From: Alphaproteobacteria bacterium
GTDB taxonomy: Bacteria > Pseudomonadota > Alphaproteobacteria > Rhizobiales > Hyphomicrobiaceae
DNA: 64,000 bases
Reading direction: 5' to 3'
NCBI GenBank assembly: GCA_018830445.1
Contig: JAHJSN010000035.1
Span: 1 to 64,000 of the forward strand
This document shows, in pieces, positions 8,550-17,793 of the stretch. The notes beneath the pieces are model-generated. The model was not told the DNA's origin, searched no databases, and saw nothing but the letters and a program-made list of their open reading frames with translations. Both the position numbers and the translations under genes were made by a program. Position 1 is the stretch's first letter. The number at the start of each line of letters is the position of its first letter.

Positions 8550-10172
8550 ATGAGCGATGCGACGGCGCAAGCGGAAGCGGGGGCGGGAACGGGCAATGCG
8601 GATGCCGCTCGCCAGACGCAGTACGGCGTCGGGTTCGTTGTTGGTGCCGCGACGATCTATTCGCTGTTGCATGCCGGGTTTCGTCTGCTCAGCTCGCGGG
8701 TGCTCGGTGAAGACGATGTCACCGATATCGTTCTGAGCCAGGATCTTCTTGCCGGATACGATTCGTTTCCGCGGCAGCCGCCGCTTTACGATTGGGTGTT
8801 GTGGGCGGTTCAGCAGCTTACGGGGCCGCGCTTCGAGAATTTCCTGGTGATCAAGTATGGGGCGCTCATCGCGGCGGCGGTTTTTTTGTACCTCGCCGCC
8901 CGCCGGGCACTGGGCGACCGACTGTTCGCGCTGCTCACGGTGGAGTCGCTAGCGCTCATCTATTCGATCAGCTGGCGGTACCACGAAGGTTTTACCCACG
9001 AGGTGGGCGCCATGGTTGCGGTGCTGGCGACGGCGTGGCTGGTGTTGCGGATCGCGCAGGATCGGCGGACTCCGGATTTCGCGTGGCTGGGCCTCGTCAT
9101 GGGGCTGGGCGTGCTGACCGAGCCTGCCTACACGGTGTTTCTCGTGGCGCTGCTGATTGCCGTGGCTGTGCAGCCGGGTCTGCGCATGGCCTTCTTCGGA
9201 CAGGCGTTCGCGTTGTCGGTTCTTGGCGCATTGGCGATCGCTTCTCCCTACCTGTTGTGGATGTTCGAGGAGCCGCGCAGGCTGTACTGGCTGACGCGGC
9301 TTTGGCATGATGGCTGGAGCTTCAACTGGGATGGCTTTTGGGATGCGGTGCGCGGTCCGGTCGCGTATCTGTCGCCATTGGCTTTCATTCTGCCGGTCAT
9401 ATTTCCTGGCTGGCTGAAGACGGCCTGGGGGGATCTCAAGGATTGGAGAATCTCGGGAGCAGGGTCAGGGGGCGCTGGAGATTACGAACGGTTGATTCTG
9501 CATGCGACCGGGCTGGCTTTCGCGGCGTCAGTCATTGGCGCGGTGGTGTTCGAGGTCAGCGGGCTGGCGGTGCATGTGTTGATGCCGCTTTATCTCATCA
9601 GCGTAATCTGGCTTTTCGGTGTGGCGCGGCGCTCGGAGCATCGGCCGGTTCATGTGCAGCGGTTCGGCCGGCTTGCGCTCGTCATCGCACTCATTGCGTT
9701 CACGGCGCGGATGGCCAACCTCTATGTCATGGATCCGGTCTGCAATACCTGCCGCTGGGGCATCCCCTACGACGCGTTCGCCAAGGAGATGCGCGCGCGC
9801 GGGGTCGATGACCGCACCACCATCGTCAGTCTCGACAATGAGTTGTCCGGCAACCTGCGTCCGCTGTATCCAGCCAGTCCGGTCATCACGCGGCTTTATC
9901 CCAACTTCACTCCGGAGGGTGCCGACTGGACAAGGGGGCGGGTTGCTTATGTGTGGGAGGGTGGTCTCGATCCGGAAATGGCGCAGAAACATCTGCGTTT
10001 CCTGCTGCCCAAGGGTATCGAGGCCGGCGACGGCGAGCGCATCGAAGTTCCTTGGCGTTCGTGGTGGCGGGATACCGGCTACCGCACCAGCGCGTGGCAT
10101 CTGCTCGTCGTCGAAAAGGGGCTGAAGAAGCGCGTCGTCAATACGGGGCGCGAAAACCGGCTCGGCCTGTAG
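8550..10172 (+). CDS. Membrane glycosyltransferase (GT39/ArnT-like)
   Basis: DDVTDIVLSQDLLAGYDSFPRQPPLYDW plus many TM segments. Confidence 0.75.
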   Translation: MSDATAQAEAGAGTGNADAARQTQYGVGFVVGAATIYSLLHAGFRLLSSRVLGEDDVTDIVLSQDLLAGYDSFPRQPPLYDWVLWAVQQLTGPRFENFLVIKYGALIAAAVFLYLAARRALGDRLFALLTVESLALIYSISWRYHEGFTHEVGAMVAVLATAWLVLRIAQDRRTPDFAWLGLVMGLGVLTEPAYTVFLVALLIAVAVQPGLRMAFFGQAFALSVLGALAIASPYLLWMFEEPRRLYWLTRLWHDGWSFNWDGFWDAVRGPVAYLSPLAFILPVIFPGWLKTAWGDLKDWRISGAGSGGAGDYERLILHATGLAFAASVIGAVVFEVSGLAVHVLMPLYLISVIWLFGVARRSEHRPVHVQRFGRLALVIALIAFTARMANLYVMDPVCNTCRWGIPYDAFAKEMRARGVDDRTTIVSLDNELSGNLRPLYPASPVITRLYPNFTPEGADWTRGRVAYVWEGGLDPEMAQKHLRFLLPKGIEAGDGERIEVPWRSWWRDTGYRTSAWHLLVVEKGLKKRVVNTGRENRLGL

Positions 10173-10223
10173 CGTCATCGGGGTTTTCGGTTGTCGGTCG
10201 ACCGGCGCAATTTTGGGCGCCGA

Positions 10224-10466
10224 CTATTCGATATCGGAGAAGCGTGCCGGATCCGGCTTGAGGCCGGTTACGCGTTCCAAGGCGATCGCGGTCATGACTT
10301 TGCCGGCAAGGGTGCGCTGGCCAAGATACTGCATCTCGTAAGTGGAAACCGATGGGGCCGCTGGCAGGGTTGCGGAGTTGAAATCGGCTGCCGGCAGCAG
10401 CGGTGACTGTGCACAGGCGGTCAGGGCGGCGCAAAGCGAAATAATCGTCACGAAACGAGCGAACAC
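10224..10466 (-). CDS. Small putative lipoprotein
   Basis: MFARFVTIISLCAALTACAQSP: signal peptide with lipobox LTAC. Confidence 0.5.
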   Translation of the reverse strand: MFARFVTIISLCAALTACAQSPLLPAADFNSATLPAAPSVSTYEMQYLGQRTLAGKVMTAIALERVTGLKPDPARFSDIE

Positions 10467-10666
10467 GCGAACCCCCTATTTGTCCCGGGCGAAATGCCCG
10501 GCTTAAACCGTTGCATTCAATCGTCCGGCCCCGGGAACAAAGTAGCGCCTCGCAGCGGACACACAAGGGTTTAAACTGTGGCAGATGAACTCTGTCTGAA
10601 TGGACAATGGCAGCCGATAGAGGCGCGCAATTCAGCTTCGAACGAGGCGGCAGGGAAAGCGGGCAG

Positions 10667-11293
10667 TCAGCACTCGCCAAACAGGGACGTAATGCACCGC
10701 CAGGTCTTCTTGGCGGCGCTGCCGATTGCGTCGCCAGTTTTTTCAATGGTTTGGCCGGTACTCTTGGCGGCATCGACGACAACTTCACCAGCCTGCTTCA
10801 ATCCCTTCTGGGACGCCTTGGCGGTTTGTTTTGCCAGTTCCTCGACCGTCTGAGGTGTTTTTGGTTCGGGCGGGGCTGCGTCAGGTTCGGGTTCGGCTTC
10901 GCCGGTGCGCGGCAATTCGTCCAGCGCTGTTCCAGGTTCAGGAAGCGGTGCGCCGTCCGGCTGCGGTGTTGCTGCAACCACACCTGTCGGCGGCGCCTGC
11001 GGCAAGGGGGTATCGGGTGAGGGGGTGACCTCGGCGATATCGCCGCCGCAGGCGGCTGCAGAGTCGCGGGTGACGGCGCAGGTGGCGTGACCATTCTTCT
11101 TGGCAAGTTCGGTGATGCAAAGAAGCGCAATGGGAGCGTTGGCGGAGAGGCCGGGGTCGTTGACCTGGCAGCGGTAGATGGCGAAGGGATTGTCGCAGCG
11201 CACGCAGGCTTCGAGCGCTGCGGCTGGGTCGGCCGGGTACAGGATTGGCAATGCTGAAGGCAGCAGGAATGTAATAAGCGTGCGGGATTTCAT
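10667..11293 (-). CDS. Hypothetical secreted protein
   Basis: MKSRTLITFLLPSALPILYPADPAAA signal peptide, paired Cys, Pro-rich linker. Confidence 0.55.
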   Translation of the reverse strand: MKSRTLITFLLPSALPILYPADPAAALEACVRCDNPFAIYRCQVNDPGLSANAPIALLCITELAKKNGHATCAVTRDSAAACGGDIAEVTPSPDTPLPQAPPTGVVAATPQPDGAPLPEPGTALDELPRTGEAEPEPDAAPPEPKTPQTVEELAKQTAKASQKGLKQAGEVVVDAAKSTGQTIEKTGDAIGSAAKKTWRCITSLFGEC

Positions 11294-11351
11294 GGCAGTT
11301 GCCACTCCGTGGGATTTGGATTGACCGGCAACATCAGTATCCGTTGGGCTA

Positions 11352-11514
11352 GTGGCCTGTCTCGCCTAAATCGTTGTGCTGGCCGCAACCGCTGACGATT
11401 TCGGCGAGACATGAAGGCCACTCGCGAAAACAATGGTTCAGTGTGGCATTCAGCGCGCCTCAATTGACAACTCCACTGCGGCACCAACAGGTCAATTAAG
11501 GCGCGACGCCACAC
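11352..11514. repeat. Dispersed structured repeat, family 2, copy A (two hairpins, TA-flanked)
   Basis: 163 bp highly similar to 59084-59246; stems GTGGCCT-TCTCGCC.../GGCGAGAC-AAGGCCAC and CGCGCCTCAATTGAC/GTCAATTAAGGCGCG; CTAG at both ends. Confidence 0.85.
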
Positions 11515-11590
11515 TAGCTCAATTTCGGTCCGCGCGGCCTTACAGCGGGCAATGAGGCAATTGCCGACGGTTGGCGTGCCGGTGGCGTTT

Positions 11591-11622
11591 CGCCGGATCG
11601 CCGGATCGCCGGATCGCCGGGT
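11591..11622. repeat. 8-bp tandem repeat CGCCGGAT x3 plus a degenerate fourth unit
   Basis: cgccggatcgccggatcgccggatcgccgggt. Confidence 0.85.
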
Positions 11623-11808
11623 TGCAGGTTTCGGGCGTGCCGGCACATTAGCACGCTTTTTCAGGTTTGCCGCACGCTGCGGGACGGCCACGCCCGGGCG
11701 GCGGAGGGGGCTGCGACCGGCAGCGAGCATTTTCCCACGCGTTCGTGGGCGGATGCTGCGGCGAAGTCTTGCATTCGATCCGACGGATCACTAGAACAAG
11801 GCGCTCAA

Positions 11809-11901
11809 GGAGACGTGGCCGAGTGGCTGAAGGCAACGGTTTGCTAAATCGTCATACGCTGTCAAGGCGTATCGAGGGTTCGAATCCCTCCGTCTCCGCC
11901 A
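11809..11901 (+). tRNA. tRNA-Ser (anticodon GCU), CCA encoded
   Basis: GGAGACG acceptor pairs with CGTCTCC; loop TTGCTAA; long variable arm TACGCTGTCAAGGCGTA; GGTTCGAATCC T arm. Confidence 0.95.
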
Positions 11902-11932
11902 TTTTCGTGTCCTCACGCGCTGGTCGCGCTCC

Positions 11933-12035
11933 GGACGGGGCGGCGCATTATTCGTCAACACTGCGCAAGCTTGTGTTGAGCGAGCGCCGGGTCGCGTTGC
12001 TCCCGAGCCCTTCGGGCTTTCGGTTGAGTTCGATG
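11933..12035. repeat. Dispersed repeat, family 3, copy A
   Basis: GGACGGGGCGGCGCATT...GTCAACACTGCGCAAGCTTGTGTTGA...GCGCCGGGTCGCGTTGCTCCC, direct copy of 17490-17665. Confidence 0.8.
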
Positions 12036-12340
12036 CAAGTCCCCCCGGGCCCGCCATAACTTATTGATTCTCAGCGATAATTGATGAATTCCCGACGAGA
12101 TTCGAAGTTGTCCCGGTGTTTCCGCGGGTTACGCCCGACCAGACTGTGCGGCGGGTCGCGGAGACCGCTTTGGTGCCGTTGTGAGGCCGCTGCGCCGGCA
12201 ATAGTCTCCTATCGGGTTTTCAGTGGTGCCGTTGACGGCGGATGACTTCGCCATGCTGTTGCAGTCCGAGGGCTGGAACGACGAACGCACCGTCGCGGGC
12301 GACGGTGGGTTACGGCAGTTTAGCGGCGATAATGATGCGG

Positions 12341-12876
12341 TCAGTCGAAACCCATCTGGCGACGTTGCTCCGACCAGCAGCCAGCAAACTGGCCCGTGCT
12401 CATTGGCTTGATTGCACTGAACTCAGGCGGCTGACGTCCCTGCAGGATGGCCTTCGTGATGTCCGGTGCCAGGAAATTCAGGCGAAATACGCGCGTGAAA
12501 TAAGAGGGGGCTCACCCCGGCCTCGTCGGCGAGGTCCTTTATCGACTTGCCATTGCTGTTCGTGACCAGATTTCTGAAGTGCCGCGCCTGCGCGATCAGT
12601 CACAGGAGGCTGCGATCCGACTTGGCCGCAGCGCAGGACTGCCCTTCGTTCACCAGCTTGTTCGCCATGCCGGTCCGCTTCACGCGCGCCGGTATTGTCA
12701 GGACGTTGCTCGGTCCCTGGTCCGGCAAGTCTGACCGGCAAGGGCTCAGCTTCTTCGGCGGATGCGACCGATACAGCCGGCGCCATTCCACGCGCAGATC
12801 GGATGCGTCCATCGCGGACAGGGTAGCCAGCGCAGCGGCAAGCGTTTCGGCGGTTTGATCGACTCTCTTGGACATT
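12341..12876 (-). pseudogene. Chimeric remnant: DUF2924 N-terminus joined to the C-terminus of a large serine recombinase
   Basis: MSKRVDQTAETLAAALATLSAMDASDLRVEWRRLYRSHPPKKLS, then LIAQARHFRNLVTNSNGKSIKDLADEAGVSP[fs]SYFTRVFRLNFLAPDITKAILQGRQPPEFSAI...WSEQRRQMGFD*; C5 tract at 12506-12510 breaks the frame. Confidence 0.75.
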
Positions 12877-12878
12877 AG

Positions 12879-13030
12879 TGTTCCGACTCTGACATATGGT
12901 TCCCTGCCGGGAACCTGAATGTCAGCCCGGAACACTCAGCCCGGAACACTTGGCAACCTTTTGATTGTGTTCTGAATTCACAAACATTTGACGACCTCCA
13001 CCCGGGCATCAAATGTTTGAGCCAGAACAT
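12879..13030. repeat. Dispersed structured repeat, family 1, copy B
   Basis: Near-identical to 45-197; TTAG at both ends. Confidence 0.85.
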
Positions 13031-13036
13031 TAGATC

Positions 13037-13330
13037 TCAACCTTTCTGCGCTTGCAGGCGATAAGCCTTGCGACCGGCATTCAGATCGAGGTTGAAATCG
13101 AAGCCGCGCGATTTCAGCCGGCTTAGCGCACCCAGCACCGAGTGTCTCTGCCAGCCGGTGGCCTCGATCAGTTCGTCTGCCGTCGCGCCGGTCTTGGCGG
13201 CAAGGCGGTCGATGATGACACCCAACTTGCCGCCAGGGCGTTGGGTGGGCGGTGCTTGCTCCGGCTCGGGTGCCGACGGGTTCGCGGGCTTCCGGGATGA
13301 ATTTGAACGTGCATTGCTTGATCCGGCCAT
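13037..13330 (-). CDS. DUF3489 domain protein
   Basis: RPGGKLGVIIDRLAAKTGATADELIEATGWQRHSVLGALSRLKSRGFDFNLDLNAGRKAYRL. Confidence 0.8.
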   Translation of the reverse strand: MAGSSNARSNSSRKPANPSAPEPEQAPPTQRPGGKLGVIIDRLAAKTGATADELIEATGWQRHSVLGALSRLKSRGFDFNLDLNAGRKAYRLQAQKG

Positions 13331-13806
13331 TGGGGTGGTCCTCTTTCGCTGGCCGTGCGGAATGCCTGGCCTTCGATGTCTGCCCGCTTTCAGCGGGACC
13401 ACCACCCGAAGCCCCGGAGTTGATCGCCGCGGCGGTACCTGCGACCAGTCATGGCCGCGTGCTACGACTCCAGTACCGCTCCAACGAGCTGAGAAGTCCA
13501 CTGGAAAGTGTGAGACGGCGACTGGGGCGGCCTGAAAAACCGTTCGCTATCAGCACTCTTCGGCTTGTCAGATCGCTGGGCCGCCGGTGCCTGATGACAG
13601 GGCGCAATCCGTCCGCGCGTCTATCGCCCTTGGCGACCCAGCGTGGCCGAGGCGCATCGCCCGCCACGGTGCACCAATGTTTTCAACAACTCTTGCCGTC
13701 GCGGGCGCGACGCGGGGTGCGGCTGTCGCGTAGGCTGGTGCCGAAATGAGTTGGCCGAGGCTCGATCGCAGAGGCCCATGAGCCATCTAAACAGGCGGCG
13801 GCGCCG

Positions 13807-16800
13807 ATGGAGAAGTTTGTGGGCGAGGTGCTGAGCGAGGACGTGCTGGCGCGCGAATTTGGCCGCGATACGGTTGCCAAAGGGCGGCGCGTGTTGGGGA
13901 TTGGCGCGGTGCGTTTGCTCGCCGTGTCGGGGGACGGCGCGCGCATCTCGGCCAGCGTGGCGAGCGAGCGACGCGGGTATGGGCAACGGGCACCCTATCA
14001 GCAGACGATCTCGATTTCGCCGCGCGCCGGCAGGTTGCGTGTCGTCGGCTATTGCACCTGTCCGATGGGCCACAACTGCAAGCATGTGGCAGCCGCCCTT
14101 CTGGAGCACCTCGCGCGTTCCGGTACGGCGAGCGAAACCGGCATGGCCAGCGCTTCTCGAACCGTGATGTCCGAGGTGCCGCGTCAGCCGCAGCCGCTGG
14201 CGCTGATCGAGCCGCCGGCACCGATCTCGCCTTTGTCCAGCGAGTTGGCTGAATGGCTGGAACGCCTAGGGCAGGCCGTCGATGCAGCGAGCCCGGCCGC
14301 ATCCGACGCGTTGGCCGCCCGTGCGAAGGGCGATGCGCGCGCCCTTCTCTATGTCCTGGCACCACGTGATCTGGCCCAAGGCGTCCTCTCCCAGCACGCC
14401 ATCGTGCGCGCGGTCAGCGTGCGACTGCGCAAGGCTGGGCCGCCGACCGAGCCCAAGCCCTATTCGCCCAAGAACGTGATGCGCCCCGAATCCCAGCGGG
14501 CGCGCTACCTGACGCCGGAGGATCTCGCGATCCTGCGCGACCTCTACTGGCTACAGCACTCACGCGCGTTCGATTTCCACCACGACGTAGCCCTGCCGCC
14601 AAGCGCGAGCGGGCGCTCTGTGCTGGAGGCGCTGATCGCGACCGGCCGGTTGCATTGGGGCGCCATCGATGGTCCAGCGCTGACGGCCGGGCCAGCGACG
14701 GCTGGCGAGCCACGCTGGACGACGGACGCCATCGGCCGCCAGAGACTTGGCATTGTGCCGTCGGCGGAGACAGAAGAGTTGCGTTTCGACGCTGTCCTGC
14801 CCCTCGCTCCGCTGCACTATGTCGATACCGGACGCGGCAGCATTGGCAGCATCGAGACCGGGCTGCCGCAGGCGCTGGCCGTCGAGGTCGCCCGTTCTCC
14901 CGCCGTGAGCCAAAGCGAAGCGGCGCTCGTCGGCGCAATGATGACGGAGCGGCTGTCGCGCACGACCGCCCGGAGATCCCCAACGCCGCTTGATGGGTCA
15001 ACGCCGTCGGGGGACGATGCCGTTGCCCCGCTCCTGCCCTTGCCCGCAGCCGCCGACCGGGCCGAGGTGCGCTCGGTGGAACCCGTTCCCCGGCTGAAGC
15101 TCGCCATGGCGGATGTACATCTGCGGCCGAACTTCACGTACTATCTCGGTTATGGCGATATCGCGCGGTTGAGTGGCAGCTTTCGCCTGCCAATCGCCTG
15201 CCTCGCGTTCGACTATGCCGGCGAGCGAGTCGCCGCAGGCGATCCGCGCCCACAGCTGGAAGAGCGCAAGGGCGATACGCTTGTCGTCACGCCGCGTGAT
15301 ATGGCCGCCGAGTTGATGGCGCTCAAACGGCTGAGGTCGTTCGGGCTCGCCGAGATCGCGGAGACGCCGGTGGTGTTGGATGCGCCGGCGCCAGGCGCAC
15401 TCTTCCTGCAGCCGGACGACGATCTCGACAGCTTCGGCCGACTCGAGACGCTCGACGAGCCGACGCGCTTCATCGAATTCGTCATGGAGGTTGTGCCGCG
15501 CCTGGAGGCCAACGGCTGGCAGATCGCGTTTTCCGACGACTATCCCTACCGCATCGCGGACGGCGAGATCGGCTGGTGGGCCGATATCGGCCCCGATGAT
15601 GGCGCAGGCTCCGGCATCGACTGGTTCTCCTTCGAGGTCGGCCTCGATTTCGAAGGACAGCGCGTCAACCTCGTACCGCTGCTCACCGGCATCCTGCAGA
15701 AGCTGCCGCCAGATGTCTCAGGAGCAAAGGGCAAGCGCATGCGGGAGACGGCGCTGGCCGACATGACGCTGTTCCAGGAGCTGCCCGACGGCCGTCTACT
15801 GCCGATCCCCGGCGCGCGGCTCGCCCCGCTCGTTCAAGGTCTGATCGATCTCGTCGGCCCGCGCAAGGAGATGATCGCCGCCGGCAAGGTGCGCCTCAAT
15901 CGCGCCGAGGCCCCGGCGCTTGCCGACTTCGCAAAGCAAGCCGGCAGCGACGTTGCTCTTGCCGACAGCGCCGCCCGCCTCGTCGAGCTTGGCCGCACGC
16001 TGCAGAAGGGCCGGCCGCGCAAGACCGTCAAGCTGCCGAAGTCGTTCAACGCAAAGTTGCGCCCCTATCAGGCCCAGGGGCTCCAATGGATGGACTTCCT
16101 GCGCGAGGCGGGCTTTGGCGGCGTGCTCGCCGATGACATGGGGCTTGGCAAGACGGTCCAGGCGCTGGCCTTGCTGGCGCGTGAGAAAGCCCAAGGTCGG
16201 CTCGACAAACCCGCGCTCATCGTCGCGCCGACCAGCGTGCTGCCGAACTGGGTCGCCGAGGGCAAGCGGTTTGCGCCGGACCTCAAGATGCTGGCCCTGC
16301 GCGGGGCCGACCGGCAGATGCTGTTTCCCAAGATCGCTTCCCACGACATCGTGCTCACGACCTATCCGCTCATCGTGCGCGACGCCGGCACGCTGTTGGA
16401 TCACGAATTCCATGTCGCCATCCTCGACGAGGCGCAGGCGATCAAGAACCCCAAGGCCGCCGTCAGCGAGACCGCGCACAGGATCAAGGCGCGCCATCGC
16501 CTGGCGCTGACCGGCACCCCCTTGGAGAACAATCTCGGCGAGGTGTGGTCGCTGTTTCAGTTCCTGTCTCCGGGGCTTCTCGGCGATGCCACCACCTTCA
16601 AGCGACTGTTCCGCACCCCGATTGAAAAGCACGGCGACAAGGCGGCGCAGGCCTTCCTGTCGAAGCGCTTGAAACCGTTCATGCTGCGCCGGACCAAGGA
16701 GGAGGTGGCGCCGGAGCTGCCGGAAAAGACCGAGATCACCGAGCTCGTGCGCCTCGATGGCGGCCAGCGCGATCTTTACGAAACGGTGCGCGTGCTCATG

Positions 16801-17487
16801 GAAAAGCGCGTGCGTGAGGAAATCGACAAGAAGGGTCTGGCGAAAAGCCACATCGTCTTTCTCGATGCGCTATTGAAGCTGCGCCAGGTGTGCTGCGACC
16901 CGCGCCTCCTGAAGATGCCGCAGGCGCAGCGCGTCAAGGAAAGCGCCAAGTTCGAGCGGCTCATGGAGATGATCCCGGAGATGCTGGCCGAAGGGCGCCG
17001 CATCCTGCTGTTCTCGCAGTTCACCAGCATGCTGGGCCTGATCGAGGCGGAAATTGCCAAGCGCAAAATCCCTTACGTCCTTTTGACAGGCCAGACCAAG
17101 GACCGGGCCGAGCCCGTCCGCCGCTTCCAGTCGGGCGAGGTGCCGCTGTTCCTCATCAGCCTCAAAGCTGGTGGCACCGGCCTCAATCTGACCGCGGCCG
17201 ACACCGTCATCCATTATGACCCCTGGTGGAATCCGGCGGTCGAGCGCCAGGCGACCGACCGGGCCTACCGCATTGGCCAGGACAAGCCCGTGTTCGTCTA
17301 CCGCCTCATCGCCGAGGAGGGCATCGAGCAGGCGATCGAGGTTCTGAAGGCGCGGAAGGCAGCGCTCGCCGACGCGCTGTTCGAGGGCACCGCCAAGACG
17401 CTCTCCGACCTCACAGAGGCCGACGTCTCAGCGCTGTTCGCGCCGCTCAGCTCGGCGGCACGACCACCGCGCCGCAAGGCTGCGTGA
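13807..17487 (+). CDS. SWIM zinc-finger SNF2/DEAD-like helicase
   Basis: CTCPMGHNCKH SWIM motif; GVLADDMGLGKTVQALALLA; LDEAQAIKN; LISLKAGGTGLNLTAADTVIHYDPWWNPAVERQATDRAYRIGQ. Confidence 0.95.
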   Translation: MEKFVGEVLSEDVLAREFGRDTVAKGRRVLGIGAVRLLAVSGDGARISASVASERRGYGQRAPYQQTISISPRAGRLRVVGYCTCPMGHNCKHVAAALLEHLARSGTASETGMASASRTVMSEVPRQPQPLALIEPPAPISPLSSELAEWLERLGQAVDAASPAASDALAARAKGDARALLYVLAPRDLAQGVLSQHAIVRAVSVRLRKAGPPTEPKPYSPKNVMRPESQRARYLTPEDLAILRDLYWLQHSRAFDFHHDVALPPSASGRSVLEALIATGRLHWGAIDGPALTAGPATAGEPRWTTDAIGRQRLGIVPSAETEELRFDAVLPLAPLHYVDTGRGSIGSIETGLPQALAVEVARSPAVSQSEAALVGAMMTERLSRTTARRSPTPLDGSTPSGDDAVAPLLPLPAAADRAEVRSVEPVPRLKLAMADVHLRPNFTYYLGYGDIARLSGSFRLPIACLAFDYAGERVAAGDPRPQLEERKGDTLVVTPRDMAAELMALKRLRSFGLAEIAETPVVLDAPAPGALFLQPDDDLDSFGRLETLDEPTRFIEFVMEVVPRLEANGWQIAFSDDYPYRIADGEIGWWADIGPDDGAGSGIDWFSFEVGLDFEGQRVNLVPLLTGILQKLPPDVSGAKGKRMRETALADMTLFQELPDGRLLPIPGARLAPLVQGLIDLVGPRKEMIAAGKVRLNRAEAPALADFAKQAGSDVALADSAARLVELGRTLQKGRPRKTVKLPKSFNAKLRPYQAQGLQWMDFLREAGFGGVLADDMGLGKTVQALALLAREKAQGRLDKPALIVAPTSVLPNWVAEGKRFAPDLKMLALRGADRQMLFPKIASHDIVLTTYPLIVRDAGTLLDHEFHVAILDEAQAIKNPKAAVSETAHRIKARHRLALTGTPLENNLGEVWSLFQFLSPGLLGDATTFKRLFRTPIEKHGDKAAQAFLSKRLKPFMLRRTKEEVAPELPEKTEITELVRLDGGQRDLYETVRVLMEKRVREEIDKKGLAKSHIVFLDALLKLRQVCCDPRLLKMPQAQRVKESAKFERLMEMIPEMLAEGRRILLFSQFTSMLGLIEAEIAKRKIPYVLLTGQTKDRAEPVRRFQSGEVPLFLISLKAGGTGLNLTAADTVIHYDPWWNPAVERQATDRAYRIGQDKPVFVYRLIAEEGIEQAIEVLKARKAALADALFEGTAKTLSDLTEADVSALFAPLSSAARPPRRKAA

Positions 17488-17489
17488 GC

Positions 17490-17665
17490 GGACGGGGCGG
17501 CGCATTGTCGTCAACACTGCGCAAGCTTGTGTTGACGGGCTTCCTTGGCTCAACACTCATTACTGTTCCCAACATTCGGCAAGCCGATGTTGGTGCGCAA
17601 GCTTGTGTTGAGCAAGCGCCGGGGCGCGTTGCTCCCGTGCCCACCGGGCTTTGGGTTGCGTTCGA
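17490..17665. repeat. Dispersed repeat, family 3, copy B, with an extra internal hairpin
   Basis: Same core as 11933-12035; additional CCAACATTCGGC-aa-GCCGATGTTGG and a second CGCAAGCTTGTGTTG. Confidence 0.8.
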
Positions 17666-17793
17666 ACTTTATGCCGCCCTTGACAGCGACTTTTGGCTTG
17701 CCCGCCTGAGGGCACTTCGCATCAATCTGTTGAGTTACGGTTCGGCCAGGCTTTCAGGTGGAACGCTTTGCCCGCGTTATGCGTTAGCGTGGG

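Noticed and set aside
15796-16851. 351-aa minus-strand ORF inside the SNF2 gene
   Set aside because: Shadow ORF opposite conserved helicase motifs.
13807-17487. SNF2 helicase as part of a DISARM-like or other defence system
   Set aside because: No methylase, nuclease, DUF1998 or other defence partner is adjacent; a lone SWIM-SNF2 is not sufficient.
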